NCBI RefSeq assembly: GCF_003634635.1
Contig: NZ_RBJB01000003.1
Span: 62,001-126,000 of the forward strand
DNA length: 64,000 nt
Direction: 5' to 3'
Source: Marinobacter nauticus
GTDB lineage: Bacteria > Pseudomonadota > Gammaproteobacteria > Pseudomonadales > Oleiphilaceae
The position numbers and the translations under genes were made by a program. Positions 1 through 8,279 of this stretch are shown one piece after another. Each line of letters begins with the position of its first letter. The stretch's first letter is position 1. The notes beneath the pieces were generated by a model that saw only the letters and a list, made by a program, of their open reading frames with translations, was not told where the DNA came from and did no database searches.

Positions 1-301
1 CCGAATGGCCCAAAAACCCCTCCCAAGAAAATACAACGTTAGGTTCTTGGTGCTGCGAAAGCAGCTTAATCATGGATTCTCTAGCCGCCGATAGTGACCG
101 AAGATAAGAGTCCTCCTGATCAAGCTCACCGATGGAAATCGATCTAAAGTGGCGCCCCAACGCAGACTTCGCAATTTCCGACGGAGATATATATGCCACA
201 CCAGAGTCTTTAAGCTTATCTTTATTAAAAGCTAAATTCTGCTGGATCGTCGTCGAAGCACTTTTATGCGCCCCAATATGAACATAGATTTTTTTACTCA
301 T
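1..301 (-). CDS. Sulfotransferase-like protein, N-terminal part (runs off left edge)
   Basis: The first 100 codons of a minus-strand gene, starting at ATG 301 and cut by the window edge. The N-terminus carries HIGAHKSASTTIQ at residues 8-20, which fits the 5'-phosphosulfate-binding P-loop of PAPS-dependent sulfotransferases. The visible part can be aligned by eye along its whole length with the protein at 2424-3374: the same P-loop, a shared HFR motif, and a WEGF/YEGF motif near residue 95. The two are therefore paralogues on either side of kpsC. The likely role is sulfation of a capsule sugar in the cytoplasm, but this is inferred from the P-loop and the locus. The 3'-phosphate-binding region is outside the window. 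Confidence 0.7.
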   Translation of the reverse strand, partial: MSKKIYVHIGAHKSASTTIQQNLAFNKDKLKDSGVAYISPSEIAKSALGRHFRSISIGELDQEDSYLRSLSAARESMIKLLSQHQEPNVVFSWEGFLGHS

Positions 302-352
302 AGATAATCCAACAAACGCAAGCAAACAATAGATTTAAAATGGTGTCGATCA

Positions 353-2326
353 TCAAAATTTCCAAAATCGCCTTAAATATCTAGAGACCAACTTTAATAT
401 GGACACTTCTGCCCTTTTACTTAATCTCCGCATTTCTATTTCACGAATAACGGTCTCTACGGTTGTAAACCTTCGAGTAGCGACACTGATATACGTCGGA
501 TAAAAGATCAGCGCCGCCGCAACTAATTCTTCCAGACTCCTACGACGAGTTCGCCTAGAGCAGGGGTGGACATCATTTGTTAACCCCCACCCACCATAAA
601 AAGGCTGACCATAGCACGTTACTTTTACGCCTCGAAGAAGTGCCTCAAACCCGGTGAGCGAGGTAATAGTATGTACCTCATCGACTCTTTCCAAAAGATA
701 CGACATGTCTTGATCAAAAACTAACTCATCACAAAATTTTTCTAATTCGTGATAATCGTTTCCATTTTTTCTAAGCCCTGCCACCACGTCCGGATGAGGT
801 TTATAAAGTATATAAGCACCGGGGCAGTTTCTTCGAACCGCCTTTAACAAATCCAAATTTCTCTTAACTACGGGCGATCCATATCTAATAGAGGCGTCAC
901 TTTCAACTTGTCCTGGAACCAACACCACATTCGAGCAGCCAAGAGGAGCCTGCCACGTCCTAAGCCCTGTGTTATATTTAGTGATTCCCTTTGACTTAAT
1001 GGTGTCTATTAATTTATCTGCGCGCTTTAAGGTTTGGGGAACAAATACTCCAAACTGCAACATCAGCTCAAGCCTAGATGGACGGGAAGAGTCATAATAC
1101 ATGCCGGAACTGTCTATAATCCAAGACTGAGGCTGAACCAGATCCGCCCCCAAGCCAACCGAACGAATGAATCCATCCTCTACACAAATCGTCCCATCAT
1201 CCGCTGCGGACCTTCCCCATACGACCCGTTTAACGCCCGATGGAGCTTCCTTCTTCCCTTTCTCAACGAGGCTGCTCCCCGCAAAAAAAGCATTGAACGA
1301 GCTCCGCTTCCATCGAGGAATATGCTCGATGTAGAGTGTGCCGGGAAAGCGTTCGATCTGCTCACGCTGAAAACCAAGCCAGGATATAGCACGCTCAGCA
1401 GTGCACCGATCCGCTGTTTCAGGGTCAACGTAGCGGGGGTAATCAACAAGTGAGCGGTACACCAAAGAAAAGAGGCTTATGGGCTTACGGAAGGAGGGAG
1501 GAGCCGTATAGTCATTCGTCAGCCCCCTACCCGCGTAAAATGGCATACCGAACACGTGGACTTCCTTTCCCCATATTAGCGCTTCAAAACCTATTTGCGA
1601 CGTTACACAAAAAACCGCATCAGCTTTCTCTATTAAAGATGGAGGATGAACAGGTTCTGAAATCAACTTGATTCTTGGAGACTCACCCAACCGCGGATTA
1701 GTCAAATAGCCGGACTTTCTACCGTGAATTACATCAGGGTGTGTCTTAATCACCACTTGATGGTCTGGAAAACGCTCCAATGCGCAATCCAACATCCGCT
1801 GGAAACTATGCGAGTTGGCGCCACCAAAAGTTACCGAGGCATCACCGTAGGTCTGATCTATCACCAGCACAAAAGGCTTAAGGTATGAAAAGTCGCTTTC
1901 CCGACCATTGTTATATTTAGAAATCCTTGCATCGCGCCATAGCTTTATAATATTAGAGGCCCGCGAAACCTCAATATCGTCAAGGTCTCTATCCAATAAC
2001 AAATCAAGTCTAGACGGTTTACTCGCGTCATAGTAAATACCTACATCATCCCGGACTAACGAAAGTGGTGAATCAGATCCTGACGAAACTGACCTAATAA
2101 AACCATCTTCCAGACGAAGTACGGGAATTCCAAGTTCGGCTGCTTTCCGATCGGCCTTCAGAGAAGAGGCCTTTCTACCCCACGCTAACATGGCTTCGGC
2201 ACGTGAAGCAGATACTGCCTTACAATATCGTTTTACATTTGCCCCCAAAAAGACTTCAAGATTTGGCAATGAATAGAGCGCGCGAGATGTTGTAATATAA
2301 TACATACTTTTCTTTTCCCGAGACAT
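353..2326 (-). CDS. kpsC: KpsC: two-module beta-Kdo transferase for the capsule lipid linker
   Basis: Capsule synthesis protein of the KpsC type. In known systems KpsC has two retaining glycosyltransferase modules that add alternating beta-linked Kdo residues to a phosphatidylglycerol acceptor at the cytoplasmic face of the inner membrane, making the linker on which the capsule is exported. Both modules are visible. Counting from an upstream GTG at 2362, the first has LEDGFIRS at 84-91, THPD at 207-210 and TSQIGFEAL at 254-262. The second has VEDGFIRSVGLGA at 394-406, KPHPD at 521-525 and TSLTGFEAL at 567-575. Length (657-669 aa) matches the family. The start is uncertain: GTG 2362, ATG 2326 and ATG 2305 are in frame and none has a good Shine-Dalgarno. 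Family N-termini align best from ATG 2305. Confidence 0.88.
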   Translation of the reverse strand: MSREKKSMYYITTSRALYSLPNLEVFLGANVKRYCKAVSASRAEAMLAWGRKASSLKADRKAAELGIPVLRLEDGFIRSVSSGSDSPLSLVRDDVGIYYDASKPSRLDLLLDRDLDDIEVSRASNIIKLWRDARISKYNNGRESDFSYLKPFVLVIDQTYGDASVTFGGANSHSFQRMLDCALERFPDHQVVIKTHPDVIHGRKSGYLTNPRLGESPRIKLISEPVHPPSLIEKADAVFCVTSQIGFEALIWGKEVHVFGMPFYAGRGLTNDYTAPPSFRKPISLFSLVYRSLVDYPRYVDPETADRCTAERAISWLGFQREQIERFPGTLYIEHIPRWKRSSFNAFFAGSSLVEKGKKEAPSGVKRVVWGRSAADDGTICVEDGFIRSVGLGADLVQPQSWIIDSSGMYYDSSRPSRLELMLQFGVFVPQTLKRADKLIDTIKSKGITKYNTGLRTWQAPLGCSNVVLVPGQVESDASIRYGSPVVKRNLDLLKAVRRNCPGAYILYKPHPDVVAGLRKNGNDYHELEKFCDELVFDQDMSYLLERVDEVHTITSLTGFEALLRGVKVTCYGQPFYGGWGLTNDVHPCSRRTRRRSLEELVAAALIFYPTYISVATRRFTTVETVIREIEMRRLSKRAEVSILKLVSRYLRRFWKF

Positions 2327-2423
2327 CTCAAACTCACGCACCAACGCACCCCCATTCTCCACGTTGACGACAATGAAGATAGTTTAACAAAGCAAAATTC
2401 CTGAAACTAACTATGACGACGCA

Positions 2424-3374
2424 TTAATCAAACCAATACATTCTCAAATCTTCCAACTCAAAGCCGCATAGATCAGATGATCTTCTAAGATACGTATCAA
2501 ATAAATCAGCATTGTGGGAGCGAAGATATTTCAAAATCAATGCGCGCTCAAACTGACCGAAAAAACGAGCTTTTCCATACTTTTCCGACGGAAATTCGCT
2601 TGCAAATATATTTCTCAATGTATTCCTAGATTTAACCGAAACCTTCGAAACCACTTCTTTATGAAGTCCTACTGCATAAGCAGACATACTCGCATTAGCC
2701 TTCTCGACAACCGTCATTTTCGAGACTTCAATTTCATTAAGGTTTAACCCGCGAAAAAAGAAATCCAAAAAATCCTTAGATTTACCATAAATTTTAAGCA
2801 ACTCGAACGGCATAACACAAAAGTCATCATCAAAAATTTCAGAAAAACTATCGAGCATCGGATTCCATCTTAGCTTTTCCGGATCTATCGCGTTCTTAAA
2901 ATCCGAAAACTCTAATACACGCCCTTCCTTTATCTGCTGTAGATAACACGATTCAACAAATTCGTCCTGACGCCGTAATACGAATATAATCCTAATATTG
3001 CTACCCGAGAAAATTTCTTTAACTGATTCCGCTATCCTTCTTGGATTTCTATATATCCCTCCATATACATCGAGCGAGCTTCCGCCACAGAAACCCTCGT
3101 AAGAAATCAATATTTTTGGTTCGTCAATCGATGCACATAAATCAAGCCAGAACCGTTTTGCTCTGCCAAGTGACTCTAAATACTCAGATTCTGAAAGAGA
3201 GTCTCTTCTTGCCAGATTTCTGAAGTGCTCCCCTATCGGCTCTTTATGGAGATCAGCACTACCCAAAAAGCGAATACCAGAGGATACGAGATACTGCTGA
3301 CTTCTTCTTAAGCTTCTTTGAATGGTAGTTGAAGCAGATTTATGAGCACCAAAATGTAGATAGACGTCTTTCAC
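2424..3374 (-). CDS. Sulfotransferase-like protein
   Basis: A 316-aa protein starting at GTG 3374. HFGAHKSASTTIQ (residues 7-19) fits the sulfotransferase P-loop that binds the 5'-phosphosulfate of PAPS. VLRRQDEFVESCY (132-144) has the Arg-then-Ser spacing of the 3'-phosphate-binding motif. There is no signal peptide, so it should act in the cytoplasm. It lies between a large glycosyltransferase fusion and kpsC, so sulfation of a capsule repeat unit is the likely job; no substrate can be read from the sequence. It is a paralogue of the truncated gene at 1-301. The gene is AT-rich compared with the core genome further right. Another P-loop transferase of unknown acceptor is the main alternative. 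Confidence 0.72.
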   Translation of the reverse strand: MKDVYLHFGAHKSASTTIQRSLRRSQQYLVSSGIRFLGSADLHKEPIGEHFRNLARRDSLSESEYLESLGRAKRFWLDLCASIDEPKILISYEGFCGGSSLDVYGGIYRNPRRIAESVKEIFSGSNIRIIFVLRRQDEFVESCYLQQIKEGRVLEFSDFKNAIDPEKLRWNPMLDSFSEIFDDDFCVMPFELLKIYGKSKDFLDFFFRGLNLNEIEVSKMTVVEKANASMSAYAVGLHKEVVSKVSVKSRNTLRNIFASEFPSEKYGKARFFGQFERALILKYLRSHNADLFDTYLRRSSDLCGFELEDLRMYWFD

Positions 3375-3479
3375 TTAACACCAACCTTAAGTCGTCCCTG
3401 TTGCAACGGAAGAGAGCTACAAAGCAAGCAATCACTTCCACAAGAACCAACGGCTACCCAATGAAATAATTCAACGCCA

Positions 3480-6400
3480 TTATTCTTCGCAAACATGTTG
3501 AACACCGATTCTACTATCAACAAAAGAGGCAAGCCTCGCGGATATTTCTTCCACCAAGAGCAATTTATTACCCTTCTGTTCAACGTCAACTATAGTCACT
3601 GAACTGTGCCAAACATCTTTTCCTTTAGAGTCTTTCTTTCTCCAATCAATCTCCGAAGAGTTAGAAAACAGCCAAGTATTTATACCCAGTGCGCCGGCTA
3701 ACTCTACAACTGTCGTCGCTGGGCTAATCACAAGATCAAGACAAGACATTAATGCTGAAACGCCGTCAAAATCATTATACTGGTCCAAATCATCAAAATT
3801 CAGAAGACGACCTGGACAATGCTTTTCTGCCCACGCTAACTCTTCGTCGCAATCATCATATTGCAAGTTAACAAACTGAACATTCTCGATGCTAAAGAGC
3901 TTCGATATTTCCTCAATACTCAAATAGTGTTCGTTTCGCCCAGTCGTAGATAAGCTACTGCGCCAACTAACCCCAACCAACATTTTTTCGGCAGGCAAAC
4001 GCTCTCTAAATCTAGAAGTAGAGTCTCTATCAGCAATTAAATAGCTATTTCCAGGGAAATCATCATACGATTTTCTGTAGCTAGCCAAGAAGTCCGTTAG
4101 CATTGATACACGATCACTTCGCGAAATTTCACTCACGGCCAAATCATTGATGAATCCTACCAGATCGGAACCCGGAACATCTTTATATTCGCTGTAGTCG
4201 ATAGGATCACTAAAGCGAGGTCGCGGTGTCTCTATGAATCGGATATTTGGAAATGAACGCTCAAACAAAGGCCTAAGTCTAGGAGTTACAGTCAAAGACA
4301 GCCTTCTTTCCGCCCCCATAGACTGAAGAAGATCGTTATATATGGATGCAAATCTGATTTCATCACCGGGGCCAAAAATCGCGACTAGCAACAAGCTATT
4401 GATATCGTCGGGAATAATGGCTTTCATTGAGCCAGGCTCATAGTATTTTGAGCTATAATACTTAACGAGTGTTTCTTTTACTCTAATTTCTCGGAAGGTT
4501 AGAAACGCCTCCTCAATCATTCTATTTCCGAAATACAACTTCCTCTTATGCATATCGCCCACGGAGACACCTTTGGATAATGCATAATTAAAGACCTGCA
4601 TACTTCGCTTGTAGTTGCAGTTCAGGATATATAACCGAAGAACCTCAGAAACATTGCTCTTAGTTGGATAATCCATTACAACTGGAAGCATCAAGTCTAG
4701 GGCTTCCGCTACTCGTCCTTGATATGAAAGTATCTGCGAAGCCAGAATCCTTGTATTCTCAGAATGGTCACCTGAAAGTACTAATAAGCTAACTAGCTTA
4801 TTTGCTTTATCAAACAACCCAAGCTCAACATAATGTTTAACCTTACGAAAACTGAGTTCATAGTCAAGCCTACAAATAGACACCAAATATGAAAAATAGG
4901 TTTCCACTTCGGCTTGATTTAGAACACTACTTGCCGCAAATTTTGCACTCACAATTTGATCGGGCTTTAGGACGACAAGCCTGCTAAGCCAGTCAATTCC
5001 CAAAAGATCAGGGTCTGCAATCGCTTTACGAGCTTTTAGTTCTGCCTGTATCGAAAACCGATTAGCATAATATGGATCAATACCAAACAATAGTTGAGAG
5101 ATAAGTAGTACTGAACGAAACTGAAAATTAAGCTCACATATAGTAGAAAGATTTCTTAGGATGCCTGGTGCGTTAACGCCTTCAAGAAGAAGAAGTTCAG
5201 CCTGCCTTTGGGCTTCTGGCAAATCGCGTAGCTGGATTAGCAGGTCGAGCCTTTCTTCCAAGATTGAAATATTAGGTCGATCTGATTCTTCATTATCGTT
5301 AACGGCAGTGCTTTTTGCGTTATCCGGGCTCCACCTACCTTCAAAAAATTTTTTGTTAAAGGCGACCGTATCCACGTTAACGATAAGCCAATCTATGTGT
5401 CGGTCAATGATTTCTGAAGGGAGCCAATTCTTACAGGTTAAAATAATTCGGTTAAAGACAAAAGGATCAATTTGGTCTCGCAGCTTTTTAAGAAACACAT
5501 CGCACAGAACTTCGTTACGCAGCTGGCCTAAGCAAAAAAACGCAAAAACTCTAATACCAGCTTCTTCGATATTCTTTGGCAAAACACCCGCTATGTTGAG
5601 ACCTTTGAGGAACTTGTTACCAAATACCAAGTTTCCTTGACCTTTGCATAGTGCTCTTGGCCATAAAGGAGTTTCCACTAGCTCTATAAGATCATCCTCT
5701 TTCCCAGCTTTGTTGTTTTCGAACAGCAGCAGCTCTTGGTCAACACGTATTCTGTGACAGGCCGCGATAAAGCCGTTAAATGGATCGCTGAGATCAGCAA
5801 GGTATTTAGGGTAAAGAAGATAGGCGCCTGCGAACAGCTCATCAATACTTAGCGTTCGTTTACGGTTTGGCGTATCTACTCGATCGTCCGTCAATCCCCA
5901 TCCAGCATAGAAGGGCACACCAACTAGCGTAACTTTTTTTCCACGAATAAGCGCTTCAAAACCGCTTAAAGACGAAATCGTGTAGCAATGATCTATCGTT
6001 TCAATAAAGTCAACAAATGAGGTTGTCGGGTCAGAAATAGTTGCGATTTTTTCGAACGATTTTCTTTTTAGTTTGCTTTTTTGAAAACCACGGAATACTT
6101 CAGGGTGTGGTCTATAAACTATTTCGGCTCCTGGATTTTCTGAGTACGCAAGTTTAATAAGGTCTAAGAAAGACCAACCTCTTGGGTTCCCATACTTTAT
6201 AGACGCATCCGAGTCCACCTGACCTAAAATAGCAACCCTCTTTCGGATTTTTATATTATGGGATCGCTTGACTCTCGGCGGGTTATATTTTGAAAGTTTG
6301 TTTTCAATTATAATACTACGTGCAACAGAAGATCTTTCTAAAAGTTCAACATTCTCTCCAAACTCATAATCATTAAGAATCTTTTCTAAATCAGAATTCG

Positions 6401-6989
6401 ACGCTGGATCATAATATATTCCAGATCTATCAATAGCTAAAGAGTACGGAGTCGAATGCGCAGCACCGAGCTCTGCCGAACGTATGAATCCATCTTCAAT
6501 TCTCCAAATTGATATACTATTTCGTTTTAGATATCGTCGAAATATATTATTCTCTGTGTAACCCCATATCGCTACTGCGTCAACCTTTTTCCTAAACTTT
6601 GCTATCATTCGTATGGCAGTGAAACTTCCAATTTTTCTTGGCGCAAACGCCACTCTGTACTCGGGAAAGTACTCTGCCAGAAAGCCGTACTTCCAGTCAT
6701 TACAGCCGAAAATCGGCAAGATTGGCGCTTCTGGGTTATTCTCCCAGTTATCTCCGATCAAATATAAATCATCTAGATAGCCGGCATCTGGAGCAACTAA
6801 ATCTCTAATTTCTTCCACATATGGATATGAATGCTTAAGAGAAGAAGAGTATCGTTTCTTTTCTCTACTTTCGACATTATTAGCATTTTTCAATTCGGGA
6901 GTTCTTAGGTGGTTGACCGCACGTTTCAACCGTTCCCGCGTTCTCTTCCCTCTGAATCGAGTCAGCTTTTTAAAAAAGTTCAAACTCAT
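3480..6989 (-). CDS. Fusion protein: KpsC-type Kdo-transferase module + helical repeats + GT-B domain
   Basis: A 1169-aa protein from ATG 6989, three bases after the stop of the upstream glycosyltransferase. Residues about 75-400 are one KpsC-type module: IEDGFIRSAELGA at 164-176, GQVDSDASIKYG at 256-267, RPHPE at 293-297, SSLSGFEAL at 339-347 and GVPFYAGWGLT at 357-367. It resembles the N-terminal module of KpsC more than the C-terminal one. Residues about 480-830 are rich in helix-forming segments and look like degenerate TPR-type repeats. Residues about 865-1155 look like a GT-B domain of the GT9/SPINDLY kind, with GVSWRSS at 1006-1012 and SPATTVVELAGALG at 1089-1102. No signal peptide or membrane span is visible. 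It probably builds capsule in the cytoplasm. Domain edges are by eye. Confidence 0.72.
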   Translation of the reverse strand: MSLNFFKKLTRFRGKRTRERLKRAVNHLRTPELKNANNVESREKKRYSSSLKHSYPYVEEIRDLVAPDAGYLDDLYLIGDNWENNPEAPILPIFGCNDWKYGFLAEYFPEYRVAFAPRKIGSFTAIRMIAKFRKKVDAVAIWGYTENNIFRRYLKRNSISIWRIEDGFIRSAELGAAHSTPYSLAIDRSGIYYDPASNSDLEKILNDYEFGENVELLERSSVARSIIIENKLSKYNPPRVKRSHNIKIRKRVAILGQVDSDASIKYGNPRGWSFLDLIKLAYSENPGAEIVYRPHPEVFRGFQKSKLKRKSFEKIATISDPTTSFVDFIETIDHCYTISSLSGFEALIRGKKVTLVGVPFYAGWGLTDDRVDTPNRKRTLSIDELFAGAYLLYPKYLADLSDPFNGFIAACHRIRVDQELLLFENNKAGKEDDLIELVETPLWPRALCKGQGNLVFGNKFLKGLNIAGVLPKNIEEAGIRVFAFFCLGQLRNEVLCDVFLKKLRDQIDPFVFNRIILTCKNWLPSEIIDRHIDWLIVNVDTVAFNKKFFEGRWSPDNAKSTAVNDNEESDRPNISILEERLDLLIQLRDLPEAQRQAELLLLEGVNAPGILRNLSTICELNFQFRSVLLISQLLFGIDPYYANRFSIQAELKARKAIADPDLLGIDWLSRLVVLKPDQIVSAKFAASSVLNQAEVETYFSYLVSICRLDYELSFRKVKHYVELGLFDKANKLVSLLVLSGDHSENTRILASQILSYQGRVAEALDLMLPVVMDYPTKSNVSEVLRLYILNCNYKRSMQVFNYALSKGVSVGDMHKRKLYFGNRMIEEAFLTFREIRVKETLVKYYSSKYYEPGSMKAIIPDDINSLLLVAIFGPGDEIRFASIYNDLLQSMGAERRLSLTVTPRLRPLFERSFPNIRFIETPRPRFSDPIDYSEYKDVPGSDLVGFINDLAVSEISRSDRVSMLTDFLASYRKSYDDFPGNSYLIADRDSTSRFRERLPAEKMLVGVSWRSSLSTTGRNEHYLSIEEISKLFSIENVQFVNLQYDDCDEELAWAEKHCPGRLLNFDDLDQYNDFDGVSALMSCLDLVISPATTVVELAGALGINTWLFSNSSEIDWRKKDSKGKDVWHSSVTIVDVEQKGNKLLLVEEISARLASFVDSRIGVQHVCEE

Positions 6990-6992
6990 TAT

Positions 6993-8279
6993 CTACACAC
7001 CTGTAAACTTAGTCTCTTCATGACTCATATTTCTTGATTCTTTTGAAGAATTAATATTGATACTACCAATAATCTTTTGATTCACTTTAACTACATCGAA
7101 TTCAGCTTCCGCCAACGCCCTGCTACATTCGCCAAACTCGAGTATTGCTTTTGGATTTTTCAGAAACCACTCCATTGACTGACTCAGGGCTTTAGCACTG
7201 TGCGGTTTTACTAATATACCATTTAGGCCCTGCCTCACGGTTGCCCTGCACCCAGGTGTATCGGTTGTAATAATCGCCCGCCCCATAGCCAGTGCCTCCT
7301 GAGTGCTTCTAGGAACGCCCTCTCGATAGTAGCTTGGTAAAACAAACACGCTACTTCTCGCGAGCCAAGGCCTCACATCTTTAACCGGCCCGGGGTAGGT
7401 GACAACTCCCTCGTTAACAAGCTGCTGAATATCCTGCTTAGTTATCGCGCCGCGATTATTATCAACCGCTCCTAAAATGACAAACTCAGTACTAGGGTAC
7501 AGTGGCTTTATTAACTTGGCGGCGTCAACAAAGTACTCAATTCCTTTTTCTTTGAGCAATCGACCAACAAAGATAAATCGTACGGGGTCACAACTAGGCT
7601 TCGTATAACGGTAAAGGTTTAGGTCCACACCTATACCATTTATAACTAAAGGCTCGGGTTTTCGGACGCCAAAACTAATCAAAGAACGTTTGTCGTCCTC
7701 ATTTAGTACTATAATGTGGTTCGCTAAAGGTAGGGCCAGCCTAAACAGGTTCTTCATTACCCAAGCAATAATCTTTTTCTTCAAGCTTTGTCCATTGGGG
7801 CCAATGGTAAAAACACGGCCTAGCCCCTCAATTTTTGCTACCCTTGTAGGGACCTTAGCAATAAAGGCTGCAATTGTTCCGTAGACAGCAGGCTTGGAAA
7901 AATAGCAATAGCTCAGATCGATGCGGTGGGCTTGAAGCAATCGATACAGCTGGTAAATGGAAGCTAGTTCCCGGAACGGATTAAGGCTGAATTGCCCCAT
8001 GCGGTATGCGACTGGCGTCGCACCGATCTCCCTGATCTGTTGGGCAGTCTGTTCAGTGTAGTCTGTTGAAAAGGCAAAAACTTGATGACCTTGTTTAACA
8101 AAGTCTTTGATGAGTTCGCCCCGAAACCCAAGCATTGTATCTGCCAGTGTACCGACGATCGCAATACGTTTAGACTTTGGCGCCGCCCTGAATTGTGCAA
8201 TGCCTATGGGGCTCTCCTTATTATTCCAATAGCCCGTCTCGCGTTCCGCTTCAACAACCGTCTCCAGCCTTGCACCCAT
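6993..8279 (-). CDS. Glycosyltransferase, GT4-like (capsule locus)
   Basis: A GT-B glycosyltransferase of the GT4/GT1 type, up to 428 aa. The N-terminal half begins at KRIAIVGTLADTML and contains a Gly-rich acceptor-side fold. The C-terminal half has the donor-binding pattern FVGRLLKEKGIEYFVDA, then PSYYREGVPRSTQEALAMG with the conserved E-x7-E region. It probably adds a sugar of the capsule repeat in the cytoplasm; donor and acceptor are unknown. ATG 8279 makes it overlap the upstream Kdo-transferase gene by 76 bases and has no clear Shine-Dalgarno. A strong one (TAAGGAG, complement 8214-8220) stands 6 bases before an in-frame ATA at 8207-8205 that overlaps the upstream TAG. The true start may be this rare codon, giving 404 aa. 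Confidence 0.85.
   Translation of the reverse strand: MGARLETVVEAERETGYWNNKESPIGIAQFRAAPKSKRIAIVGTLADTMLGFRGELIKDFVKQGHQVFAFSTDYTEQTAQQIREIGATPVAYRMGQFSLNPFRELASIYQLYRLLQAHRIDLSYCYFSKPAVYGTIAAFIAKVPTRVAKIEGLGRVFTIGPNGQSLKKKIIAWVMKNLFRLALPLANHIIVLNEDDKRSLISFGVRKPEPLVINGIGVDLNLYRYTKPSCDPVRFIFVGRLLKEKGIEYFVDAAKLIKPLYPSTEFVILGAVDNNRGAITKQDIQQLVNEGVVTYPGPVKDVRPWLARSSVFVLPSYYREGVPRSTQEALAMGRAIITTDTPGCRATVRQGLNGILVKPHSAKALSQSMEWFLKNPKAILEFGECSRALAEAEFDVVKVNQKIIGSININSSKESRNMSHEETKFTGV

Noticed and set aside
3371..3589. 72-codon minus-strand frame linking the fusion protein gene and the sulfotransferase gene
   Set aside because: It overlaps the well-supported C-terminus of the fusion by 110 bases, has no ribosome site, and shows no similarity to either neighbour, so a frameshifted remnant is unlikely.
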